Shown here: positions 42,188 through 53,560 of the stretch, in pieces | Layout of the letters: every line of letters starts with the position of its first letter | Numbering within the stretch: position 1 is the stretch's first letter | Assembly: GCA_964019425.1 (NCBI GenBank) | Contig: OZ025785.1 | Span: 705,501-769,500, forward strand | Reading direction: 5' to 3' | Source: Flectonema sp. DT1601 | Lineage: Eukaryota > Euglenozoa > Diplonemea > Diplonemida > Diplonemidae | Length of the DNA: 64,000 bases | The notes under the pieces: model-generated | Databases searched by the model: none | Seen by the model: the letters and a program-made list of their open reading frames with translations, nothing else | Told to the model about the DNA's origin: nothing | Position numbers and translations under genes: made by a program

Positions 42188-43750
42188 ATGGCAACTGTCG
42201 ATTCCCTGTCCTCTGTTTTGAGGAGCCATCAGAGGTTCATGGCGAAGCTGCTGGTGGAAGTGGTGAGTCGGAAGGAGGAGTCGGGGGCGCTGATGGACAG
42301 CTTTTCCGAAGTTCTCAGATCGTCGGAGGAGATCATGGTTGGAATGACGAATACTGAGGCTGCGACTGAATTGACGACGTACAAGGAAGTACACCGGGTG
42401 GCGAGGGAGAAGGAGTCGGCGAACTTGGTGGAAGGAAGCTCGCGATTACTGGGAACCCTTTCCTTGCATCCTGACATGAAGTGTGACGATATCGGGTTTG
42501 TTAAAGCTGATCTCAAGGGGGAGGGGAAGTTGGAGTTGGTCGAAGATGACCTGAGGAATGTATTCTCGTCCACCTGCTTCCCTCGGCTGCTGAACGAGGA
42601 TGAGTATTTCAACACATTTCAAACTGCTTACAAATGTATGGATGAAAGAGAAGAGGGTGTCCCAGCCCAACTCAGGAAGGAACTCTTCCTGCTGCTGGAC
42701 TGGCCGAGACTCTCCTCCTCGTCGAAGGAAGAAGTCAAATCCCAATTTGACAACACCTCATGGGGTGCCGAGATCCTCCGTGAGCTGGAAGATTCGAACA
42801 ACTGGGGTACTGTGAAAAGAACATACAAATGGCCTCGGTCTGAACGTGTTGTGACTGCGGAGGAGTTGAAGACTTCACATCTTCGTACTCGAATTGACAT
42901 TTTGTTCGGACTAAATCCCGACATGTTGTGTGTCCTCGATGCGTCGGAATATATCGACGATGAAGGCACCCTTTCTAGTGGTGGTGTTGATGTGCTTCCG
43001 CCTTCCATCCGTCGGTTGTCATTCACCAACTGCTCATTTATGCTTCGGTCTATTTCAGGTAGTTGTGAATTCTTAAGTAATTCAACATCTCTGACCAGCG
43101 TGGATTTATCTTCCTTGAATGAAGTGACGAGCATTGGCGATGACTTCATTAGTGACTGTGAGTCCCTCACCTCCATCAATGTTTCAGGTTTGAAGAAACT
43201 GACTACAATAGGAAACGGATTCTTGCGTAATTCAACGTCTCTGACCAGCGTGGATTTGTCTTCCTTTAGTGGAGTTATGAGTATTGCCGATGACTTTATT
43301 AGTGGCTGTAAGGCCCTCACCTTCATCGATGTTTCTGGATTTCAGAAGCTGACTACAATAGGGGAAGGATTCTTATATAAAGCAAAGTCTTTGATTAGCG
43401 TGGATTTGTCATCCTTTAGTGAAGTTACGAGTATTGACAATCACTTTATTAGTAACTGTGAGTCTCTCACCTCCATCGATGTTTCCGGTTTTCAGAGGCT
43501 GACTAGAATAGGAAGTGGGTTCTTATACAGAGCAAAGTCTCTGACTAGTGTGGATTTATCATCCTTGAGTGAAGTTATGAGTGTTGGCGATAACTTTATA
43601 AACTGTGAGTCTCTCACTTCTATTGATGTTTCCGGTTTGAAGAAGGTGACTGAAATAGGAGATAGATTCTTAAACAATACAAAACTAACTAAGAAAGATG
43701 TGAAGGGAATAGAAGAATGCAGTTATGTCGTTAGAAAGGGATTTGAATAA
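42188..43750 (+). CDS. BspA-type leucine-rich-repeat protein
   Basis: A 520-aa protein. Residues 1 to about 270 form a helical N-terminal region without recognised domain (some Trp-rich, KRTYKWPRSERVVTAEEL). From about 280 onward come LRR_5/BspA-type repeats of 23-24 residues in two alternating forms, for example SLTSVDLSSLNEVTSIGDDF and SLTSINVSGLKKLTTIGNGF. One pair is encoded by about 141 bp, and four pairs or so are present. There is no signal peptide or membrane helix. BspA-like LRR proteins form large, recombining families in several protists. It is the last gene of the plus-strand set, next to transposon and satellite DNA, as expected for an expandable family. The stop codon is followed by recognisable but broken repeat sequence. 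Confidence 0.85.
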   Translation: MATVDSLSSVLRSHQRFMAKLLVEVVSRKEESGALMDSFSEVLRSSEEIMVGMTNTEAATELTTYKEVHRVAREKESANLVEGSSRLLGTLSLHPDMKCDDIGFVKADLKGEGKLELVEDDLRNVFSSTCFPRLLNEDEYFNTFQTAYKCMDEREEGVPAQLRKELFLLLDWPRLSSSSKEEVKSQFDNTSWGAEILRELEDSNNWGTVKRTYKWPRSERVVTAEELKTSHLRTRIDILFGLNPDMLCVLDASEYIDDEGTLSSGGVDVLPPSIRRLSFTNCSFMLRSISGSCEFLSNSTSLTSVDLSSLNEVTSIGDDFISDCESLTSINVSGLKKLTTIGNGFLRNSTSLTSVDLSSFSGVMSIADDFISGCKALTFIDVSGFQKLTTIGEGFLYKAKSLISVDLSSFSEVTSIDNHFISNCESLTSIDVSGFQRLTRIGSGFLYRAKSLTSVDLSSLSEVMSVGDNFINCESLTSIDVSGLKKVTEIGDRFLNNTKLTKKDVKGIEECSYVVRKGFE

Positions 43751-43970
43751 GAATTTGTGATAAATTGATATTATTATGAATTGTGAGTCCCCTCATCCAT
43801 CTATCCTGTTTGAAGGAAATAACTACAGCAGGAGGATTTAAAACTGACTTCTTACCGACTGAAACATCCTATGGCCTCAGTAGGACGATAGGATCGAAAG
43901 TATTCAACACGAACATGATCGAACTAGAACAGGCACTTCCACTAACAATGTCCGTGTTACTTATATAAAG
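43751..43970 (+). pseudogene. decayed LRR repeat continuing past the stop codon
   Basis: Bases near 43779-43830 (AATTGTGAGTCCCCTCATCC..., TGTTTGAAGGAAATAACTAC) mirror the coding repeat AACTGTGAGTCTCTCACTTC...GGTTTGAAGAAGGTGACTGA, but the frame is broken. The gene was probably longer, or this is the end of a lost neighbour copy. Confidence 0.45.
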
Positions 43971-44499
43971 AAGAGAATTGTAATACCAAACATTGATAAT
44001 ATTGTACTTTTGTATAGGTACTGTATTGTAATAACGCGATTGTTTTGCATGTAATCAGTTCACTTTCACATTTTAATTCCCCAAATGACCTTCCCGTCGC
44101 AAGATTTCTTTATTTTCTTTTTTTTTTATAATTTTTATAAGCATTATATGTTTGCTTTTGTAACGTTTGTATATTTTTCATTTTTTTAAACAGGAACTGA
44201 ACTTATGATGAGGTGAGCAGTGTTGTGTGTTGTTGTGCATGTGTGCATTACATGTATTTGTTGTTTGTGAAACTATTTCTTTTGCCTTCCTTGATTTTAC
44301 TGAACTTGTTCTTCGTGTTGTGTTTGTGTTGGAATTAAGTGTCGTGTTGTTTAACTCTGATGAGTTCTTATTGTGGTTTGAGTGCTTGTTGGTTTCGTTG
44401 GTGTTTCCTTTTTGAGTTCCCATGTTTTGTGCGTGTTACGATGGTACGCATGTCAGATGTGTGTGTGGAACTGTTTCTTATTGATTGTGGACCATAAAT

Positions 44500-47400
44500 C
44501 TGCTTCTTATAATATAACGCGGTGCCTCCATGACCCTCAGGATTCTCAGTTGGAAATGTACTCTCTTTTGGTGGTAAAAGCAAAAGTTCAGATCTCTTGA
44601 TATTTTATTGCTGGATTGGCATACTGGCCATGTGAAGCTGCAACAACCAAAATGGAAAGGAGGGAAGGCGTCTCCCCACATGCCCAGCATCGGGAAACGG
44701 GAGAGGGTTCACGAAGTGACCAGCCGACCGGACCCTGCAAGTAACAACAGTACTCCCAAGACGAAGTTTAGAGTACAGGAATATGCAAGTATTAGAAACA
44801 CCCATTAGCCCACAATCCCTTTCGCTAAGGGAAAAGGAGAAGTCTGTTCTGTTCGTGATGGCGACAGGTGTGGCAGTGCAAGGGCTTCCCCCTTTGTGCC
44901 AGTGATGGGGAGGATCGGAATAGAAAACGGACCTCTGTTGAGCTTAGCTGCAGCACTGGGGGCGAACGGAGCGGCAATACCACAGGCAACGCCAATGACA
45001 AGTTTTGACCTGGTGAATTAGCCTTCCTATACTGTATGCACCTGGGAAAGAGAAGTATACTTAATTGAATGAACATGCAGTTAACAAGTCTGAGGTCACT
45101 TAGAAGAATCTACACTGTGGTGCAGATTACTTCTGTGGGTTGTACAGGCCGTTTCGATTCGACGGGGCACCGACACCACCACAGATGCGATGGGGGAGTT
45201 CAAAAAACTACACCTGTGGGGCATGTTAAAATTAGTGAAAACGTTCCAGGATGAAAAGATACACTGCCCACCCAATAAAGAGAGGTCGTAGATCTTCAAC
45301 TGCTGAGGTCGGTAAGAAGTAAATCGCAACCGCATTGGCCTGCCGTAAGACAAGTCCCACAAGACCGACCACGTGTGGTCGCTCAAAGGCCCGAGGACCC
45401 TGACCGTTGAGGGGACGTCAGAAGAAATCAACACTACCATTTACCAGCTGCCCAACATTATGCGACCTGTTGGAAGTTCTGGTGTCGGACCAAGAGCAGC
45501 TGATAAGCAGGCTTGCCAAGCATGCAGGAGTGTTTGCTTTTCGGGGCGTAGCAGCGCAGTTCACACAGAACACAAGAGCACGTGTATAAGGATGTGGCCC
45601 CCCATTTATGTAATTTGCTACCATGTCCTAAAGCAGCGTATGATAAAGAAAACATAAACTACTGAAATTACTTTGTGTGTATTTTATTCCACTTCTCTTA
45701 CCTCGTGCATATATATTCGGCGTGAGTGGTGCTGTTTATCGTTATTATCGAACTTCTTCTGCAGTTCACAGCCACTCACCCACTTCCACTCTTCAATTCA
45801 AAAGATGAACACTCTGCACATCAACGACGGGACCTATGGATGTACCTTTTTTATTAAAGAGGATGCTACTAAGGTTAAGCGCTTTCAACATGTGTGGCCT
45901 TCCCAAGTCCGATTTCTACTACAGGTTCCGCAATATCAATTGAGAGGGCCCAGTCGAAGTTTAGCAGTAAGCATGCTTCGGAGTTGCAATGTGGTTGCAG
46001 TCCCCTTTCAAGTCTGCCCCAATCCCTCATAATGTACTTTACGAAGAGAGAGGGACTGGTAACAGGCAGAGGTTCATTCTTTGGACCAAGGCACAGAATA
46101 ACAAGTTGACCTCTGATATCTATGTACCTTTGAAACATGTGTCTCATAAAACTGGGTTCTATCAGATAAGTATTCCAGTGGAGTCTACCCTTCTTCGCTT
46201 TTTATGGTTCTTCTGGTAAGTCATATGCCCTTACTCGTTTACCGATGGGGCAAGTGGAACAAAGCCTTTCTTCTTTGACTGCTTCTCAATTGAATCTTTG
46301 GGGGTCGCCTTCTTCACCTTCGTCCCTGGTGTTTCCCCAGGGAGGTTTGAAATACTATTTGAAATACATTGAAATACCTCCGAAGAATTACAAACCTGAA
46401 CAGGGGGCAAAGAAGCGAGTACAGGATGTTTTGAAAATCCCACACTCTGTTGAGAAAGAGCTTATTTCTTCTGTTCAGATTGGGAGATAATCCCTAAAGA
46501 AAAGAAAGGAAAGACTGCAGATGTTTTTATGTCCTTAGTATCTGTTCTGCCAGTTGTGCGAACTGATTTCGTCTGGGATTTGACCTGAAAAAATAAAACA
46601 TTTGTATTTTACTCGAACAGTTAACCCCAAATGTGCAAAGACCTGCTGCAGCATAAATCTTTTCGTATCGTACCCAAGTCCCCCACCCCACGAAAAAACT
46701 CAAATACCGGGGCTTTGAAAATTTCACATTTTTTAAGTACTTTTGGGGGGGCGTTGGCGACGAAGGTGAGGCAATGGAGCGGTGGTGTGGCTGCCTCCAT
46801 GCGCGCAGCATCATCAGGAGGGGCAAGCTTGCCGTCGAAGGCGGAGGAACATTCGTCGCCTTTGCATGTGAGTGGCGTTGGGATGCTGACGGACTCAGAA
46901 GTAGGATGACTGATGTTGCGAGGGATAGGTTCGATCAGGTGTTCCAACCCCGCCCTGTACATCACAGCACGACTTTGTTACTCTGCTGTGGACTGGGTGC
47001 GGTAGCCACCTTAACCTACCTGGACCGCATCCTCCAACTGTGCCAACCTGGTGCTCCACTGGAATGGCCTGGGGACGGTATCCGTTTATTGCCATATCTT
47101 TTACTTGGCATTAGAAAATAAATTTGTATGGGATTGAAGGATTGATTGAAGATCCAGCCATAGGGATGCTATCTCCAAACGCCGGTCGTTAAGAGTCATC
47201 AGTCCAAAGGCAATTGAATCAAGATGCCGTTCTTCTTCTTCTGACAATTTCTTGAAGCACATGCTGGGCAGGTGTGGGACTGTGATGTGATTTAATAATG
47301 CGGTACCTTGACAGGCCCTTGAAGGAACAATGGAACTTCTCAACTTCAGCAACCGCCTCGATAGCGCGTGGATGTCCAAGTGTTAAGGACATCACTCTCT

Positions 47401-48200
47401 CTGCATTCAGGCAGTAGTCTGGGAGGGTGCATTAGAACCCCACCAACTGTGAGCTACGAATTCACTGTATCTAAAACTAATGCTAAATTATTTTATGTTT
47501 TTACCACACACAACACAGTTGTAATTTTTACAAAATCGAACATACGACGTAATCAGTGCAAGCTGATGGTTTGCGCCTACTCTCACATGCCAGTTCCAAC
47601 ACTGGACATGAAAGGTTAAATTAAAAAAACAAGAAGAACACCGGTGGCTTCCAGTAGCACCAGCATCAAACTTATTCGCGAATTGTAAAAGAGGACAAGC
47701 TGTCACTGTTGAAAACATAACTTTCAAAAATCATCTTGGTAGTTTCTTGGTAGTTTGCCACCAAAGTTGTGCACCTATAAGAAATCACTGTAAGTGGCAG
47801 AACTTTGTTCACCTGTTCATCCGCCGATTATTCCCACAATAAAGATACCTTTCGAGAGATAACAACAGAAAAATGGCATTTGTGGGGCAGCGAATGACTC
47901 ACGGGTTCACGATGAAGCGGAAGCAGTCCGGGAATTCCGGGAGGCAAGCCAGAGATAAGAGAAAATCAACACTGACACGGAGAGGTTGTTTGGCGAAGCA
48001 GCAGCGGTGTATCATAAATTTGCCTGGTCGGCACCTCGCAGTCAATTTCTTCTCCCAGATTACTTACCCATGCTGTAGCACAGACTGTATTCCTACTTCT
48101 GTTTAGTAGACGGTGCTCCTACCAAGTTGACCAACACCTTTAACAAGTCCTGCAGCTGGTTCTTGTTCTTCCTTTTCATTAGATTGTGTTGGGACTGAGG
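44500..48200 (+). mobile_element. fossil retroelement, DIRS/VIPER-like reverse transcriptase relic
   Basis: A zone of higher GC, without the long homopolymers seen elsewhere, made of short frames in all three phases. On the plus strand, protein-like pieces at about 46.03-46.26 kb resemble the start of a reverse transcriptase of the tyrosine-recombinase class (RQRFILWTKAQN..., YALTRLPMG), and one near 47.0 kb (TYLDRILQLC) resembles the catalytic YxDD box region. The pieces are separated by unrelated sequence that includes a short repeat found elsewhere in the window, so another insertion probably lies within it. The element is old, with many breaks, and no intact gene. Ends and terminal repeats were not identified. 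Family assignment is tentative. Confidence 0.45.
46595..46629 (+). repeat. short dispersed repeat, copy 2
   Basis: Counterpart of the repeat at 26294-26336, shorter by 8 bases in the middle. It lies within the fossil element, between its reverse-transcriptase-like pieces. Confidence 0.6.
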
Positions 48201-49615
48201 AGTGCAGGTAAATTGCTTTTTCATTGGGACGAATAATATAACAGTAACGATACAATAAAGTTTACCCCAAAAAAAGGGAGTTACATCTCTTCTTACACAC
48301 ATGATCTTCTCGCACAGTTTCCGAGAACGCCTTAATAACCTTTTCCTTACGATTTTGCAATCACCACCATGTTGGATCCAATTTCCCTGAAGAACTAACT
48401 CGCTTACTTCCTCAATGCTTGTTCCCTCACATTACGGTTTGTCACCTGAACTAAACAAAATAATGAACAAACAGTTAACTGTTAACCTTAACGTCATAGA
48501 ATCAGGTTCTCCTAATCGGCGAAAGGTACTTCCGTTTCAAGAAGTGGCATAGCACAAAACAGATGTACCAATTATATAATTCGAGTACGGATATGACAAA
48601 CCATAGACAGAACGGAACTGGAGCTCAGGGGGAAGAAGGGAAAGGAAAATAGGATTCACTCACTGAGGGAAGAGGTTCACACATATTCAGACAGCTTTAA
48701 AGGTTCCATCGTAAGCAGTCTTCAGACTACTGATCCCTTTTTCTATTTTGCCACATAATATGCTTCCCATAACGTGTTGTCTACTAATTCTCCTGTTGAT
48801 GTGTTGGGAGGAGAGTTCTTGCAGGTGTTGCGATTCTTTATCTTTTTTTTTTTTTTTTTTTTTTAAAAACTTCAGTAATTGCACCGAACACATCCGAGTA
48901 CATCCTCGCAAAATAAAAAAACACACTGGAATGCAATGTACTGCTGAAGTTTCTTCCTGCACGCTTGTTTCACACACTTCCGCGGAAAAAAGAAAAGGGG
49001 AAAAATGTCCAATTATGGTATACTACGAAATGATGGTTCGTTTCGGGATTGAATATGTGGTGAGTTTAGCTATTTCGAGAATTATTCGTCGTTGAGATTA
49101 ACGGCATTTCCTCGTATTTATAATAATGCCACTAATTAAACCCGAAATGGTTTCGTAATCGAAATCACCATCGAGTTGGGGGGGTTTTTATTATACATAA
49201 TTACTTTGAACTCACACAGCATTTCCTAACACTCAGAAACGAGAACTACGCAGCTTAACCTACTAGTTCAAGAAATACTATAAAAAAAGGGAGGGAACCG
49301 CAATTCCAAGCAATATCATTGAGATAACAATGCAATGCTTATTCTGTAAAAAAAAAGAGGAAAAAAAAAAAGAAAGTTTTCCAAGGGCACTGGTCCCTGA
49401 GCACGACTAACTCCAAAGAAAGTTGTTCAAAACACCACAAAGAGACACAATCAAGGTAATTTGCTGCTCCAAATTAAATTGATATCGAAATGTTGAAAAA
49501 AGGAAATAACATAAATCCTGAAGAATGAATTTGCAGGTAGCTAGGGAAGGAACAGGGAAATCCTGCGTCTACACTTCAGGCACCAGCAATTGACTGTCGT
49601 AACTTTAGGCTTATT
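48201..49615 (+). other. intergenic between fossil element and satellite
   Basis: AT-rich mixed sequence with one long T run (about 48843-48864). No gene, RNA or repeat recognised. Confidence 0.5.
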
Positions 49616-52600
49616 CAGGTGTGCAATTCTAAAGAAATATAAGAATCCAGGCTTTCACTTAGTAGGGTGTGTCAACTTAGAAAAAACGTACCAATCTCGT
49701 AATTGATTCTTCCTAATAAGTTATAATAACAATCATCCCTGCAGTCCTGTAAACAGGTTCATGTATTTATTTAACAGGGTTCGCACTTTTGTATGTATTC
49801 ACTTTATTTTCTTGAAGAAATCAAAAACAACAACAATAAAAAAAAAGAATAATAAATAAATAATTAAAGCGTAATACACACGATATATAAAAATATTTCG
49901 AATTACTACCGATCTTAGCCCCCCTTCTTATGTACAAAGTTCATTTTCTGTGACCGTTCCAACTTATGCCGCCAGTAAGGAAAGTCATAATTCAGGTGCG
50001 AAATTCTAAAGAAATATAAGAATTCAGGGTTCCTAACCAAGTCAGTAGCGTGATAGTTTGACGGTGTAGAAACAGTAATTAACTTTAAAATACCAAAAAT
50101 AAGTAATACGGTATTAAGGTTAAACTTGTTGAAAAATATGACAGAAGATTAAGGTTTCACTTTAGAAATATAGGAATACGACTAACCCGTCAGGAGGGGT
50201 CAACTTAGAAAAACGATACCAGTCTTACAATTGACTTTTCCTAATAAATGTTAATAATGCAATCATCCCCTTTCTTATACTAAAGTTCATTTTACCTGCG
50301 ACGGTTCCAACTTTTGCTGAGTAAGGACCGTCTATGCAGGCTAATTCAGGCAGGTGCGCAATTCTAAAGAAATATAAGAATCCAGGGTTCCTAACCAAGT
50401 CAGTAGCGTGATAGTTTGACGGTGTAGAAACAGTAATTAACTTTAAAATACCAAAAATAAGTAATACGGTATTAAGGTTAAACTTGTTGAAAAATATGAC
50501 AGAAGATTAAGGTTTCACTTTAGAAATATAGGAATACGACTAACCCGTCAGGAGGGGTCAACTTAGAAAAACGATACCAGTCTTACAATTGACTTTTCCT
50601 AATAAATGTTAATAATGCAATCATTCCCTTTCTTTTTCTAAAGTTCATTTTACCTGCGACGGTTCCAACTTTTGCTGCCAGTAAGGACCGTCTATGCAGG
50701 CTAATTCAGGCAGGTGCGCAATTCTAAAGAAATATAAGAATTCAGGGTTCCTAACCAAGTCAGTAGCGTGATAGTTTGACGGTGTAGAAACAGTAATTAA
50801 CTTTAAAATACCAAAAATAAGTAATACGGTATTAAGGTTAAACTTGTTGAAAAATATGACAGAAGATTAAGGTTTCACTTTAGAAATATAGGAATACGAC
50901 TAACCCGTCAGGAGGGGTCAACTTAGAAAAACGATACCAGTCTTACAATTGACTTTTCCTAATAAATGTTAATAATGCAATCATCCCCTTTCTTATACTA
51001 AAGTTCATTTTACCTGCGACGGTTCCAACTTTTGCTGAGTAAGGACCGTCTATGCAGGCTAATTCAGGCAGGTGCGCAATTCTAAAGAAATATAAGAATT
51101 CAGGGTTCCTAACCAAGTCAGTAGCGTGATAGTTTGACGGTGTAGAAACAGTAATTAACTTTAAAATACCAAAAATAAGTAATATAGTATTAAGGTTAAA
51201 CTTGTTGAAAAATATGACAGAAGATTAAGGTTTCACTTTAGAAATATAGGAATACGACTAACCCGTCAGGAGGGGTCAACTTAGAAAAACGATACCAGTC
51301 TTACAATTGACTTTTCCTAATAAATGTTAATAATGCAATCATCCCCTTTCTTATACTAAAGTTCATTTTACCTGCGACGGTTCCAACTTTTGCTGAGTAA
51401 GGACCGTCTATGCAGGCTAATTCAGGCAGGTGCGCAATTCTAAAGAAATATAAGAATTCAGGGTTCCTAACCAAGTCAGTAGCGTGATAGTTTGACGGTG
51501 TAGAAACAGTAATTAACTTTAAAATACCAAAAATAAGTAATATAGTATTAAGGTTAAACTTGTTGAAAAATATGACAGAAGATTAAGGTTTCACTTTAGA
51601 AATATAGGAATACGACTAACCCGTCAGGAGGGGTCAACTTAGAAAAACGATACCAGTCTTACAATTGACTTTTCCTAATAAATGTTAATAATGCAATCAT
51701 TCCCTTTCTTTTTCTAAAGTTCATTTTACCTGCGACGGTTCCAACTTTTGCTGCCAGTAAGGACCGTCTATGCAGGCTAATTCAGGCAGGTGCGCAATTC
51801 TAAAGAAATATAAGAATTCAGGGTTCCTAACCAAGTCAGTAGCGTGATAGTTTGACGGTGTAGAAACAGTAATTAACTTTAAAATACCAAAAATAAGTAA
51901 TACGGTATTAAGGTTAAACTTGTTGAAAAATATGACAGAAGATTAAGGTTTCACTTTAGAAATATAGGAATACGACTAACCCGTCAGGAGGGGTCAACTT
52001 AGAAAAACGATACCAGTCTTACAATTGACTTTTCCTAATAAATGTTAATAATGCAATCATCCCCTTTCTTATACTAAAGTTCATTTTACCTGCGACGGTT
52101 CCAACTTTTGCTGCCAGTAAGGACCGTCTATGCAGGCTAATTCAGGCAGGTGCGCAATTCTAAAGAAATATAAGAATTCAGGGTTCCTAACCAAGTCAGT
52201 AGCGTGATAGTTTGACGGTGTAGAAACAGTAATTAACTTTAAAATACCAAAAATAAGTAATACGGTATTAAGGTTAAACTTGTTGAAAAATATGACAGAA
52301 GATTAAGGTTTCACTTTAGAAATATAGGAATACGACTAACCCGTCAGGAGGGGTCAACTTAGAAAAACGATACCAGTCTTACAATTGACTTTTCCTAATA
52401 AATGTTAATAATGCAATCATCCCCTTTCTTATACTAAAGTTCATTTTACCTGCGACGGTTCCAACTTTTGCTGAGTAAGGACCGTCTATGCAGGCTAATT
52501 CAGGCAGGTGCGCAATTCTAAAGAAATATAAGAATTCAGGGTTCCTAACCAAGTCAGTAGCGTGATAGTTTGACGGTGTAGAAACAGTAATTAACTTTAA

Positions 52601-53560
52601 AATACCAAAAATAAGTAATACGGTATTAAGGTTAAACTTGTTGAAAAATATGACAGAAGATTAAGGTTTCACTTTAGAAATATAGGAATACGACTAACCC
52701 GTCAGGAGGGGTCAACTTAGAAAAACGATACCAGTCTTACAATTGACTTTTCCTAATAAATGTTAATAATGCAATCATTCCCTTTCTTTTTCTAAAGTTC
52801 ATTTTACCTGCGACGGTTCCAACTTTTGCTGCCAGTAAGGACCGTCTATGCAGGCTAATTCAGGCAGGTGCGCAATTCTAAAGAAATATAAGAATTCAGG
52901 GTTCCTAACCAAGTCAGTAGCGTGATAGTTTGACGGTGTAGAAACAGTAATTAACTTTAAAATACCAAAAATAAGTAATACGGTATTAAGGTTAAACTTG
53001 TTGAAAAATATGACAGAAGATTAAGGTTTCACTTTAGAAATATAGGAATACGACTAACCCGTCAGGAGGGGTCAACTTAGAAAAACGATACCAGTCTTAC
53101 AATTGACTTTTCCTAATAAATGTTAATAATGCAATCATCCCCTTTCTTATACTAAAGTTCATTTTACCTGCGACGGTTCCAACTTTTGCTGCCAGTAAGG
53201 ACCGTCTATGCAGGCTAATTCAGGCAGGTGCGCAATTCTAAAGAAATATAAGAATTCAGGGTTCCTAACCAAGTCAGTAGCGTGATAGTTTGAGGTGTAG
53301 AAACAGTAATTAACTTTAAAACACTAAAATAAGTATTTAAGGTTAAACTTGTTGAAAAATATGACAGAAGATTAAGTTTCACTTTAAAAATATAGGAATC
53401 TAGGGGTTCCTAACTAGTCAGCAGGTCAACTTAAGAACAAGTTACCAGTCTTCTACAACAGACTTTTTCCTAATAAATTATAATAACAATCGTTCCTGCA
53501 GTCGCGCAAGGTTCATGTATTTATTTAACAGGGGTTCTCATTTTTGTTTGTGTTCACTTT
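49616..53560. repeat. tandem satellite, unit about 358-360 bp, with higher-order structure
   Basis: Measured on the word CAGGTGCG, units start at 49993, 50351, 50711, 51069, 51427, 51787, 52147, 52505, 52865 and 53225, so intervals are 358 or 360 bp. Inner units are nearly identical. Types differ at the unit end: A has CTTATACTA with GCTGAGTAAGG (358 bp), B has CTTTTTCTA with GCTGCCAGTAAGG (360 bp), C has CTTATACTA with GCTGCCAGTAAGG (360 bp). The order is A B A A B C A B C, so the last six form two copies of a three-unit block (about 1078 bp). Units at both ends (49616-49990 and 53225-53560) are strongly diverged and share a segment absent from the inner units. No coding capacity. Confidence 0.95.

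Noticed and set aside
49616-53560. CRISPR-like repeat array
   Set aside because: Units are contiguous 358-360 bp repeats without spacers, in a eukaryotic setting.
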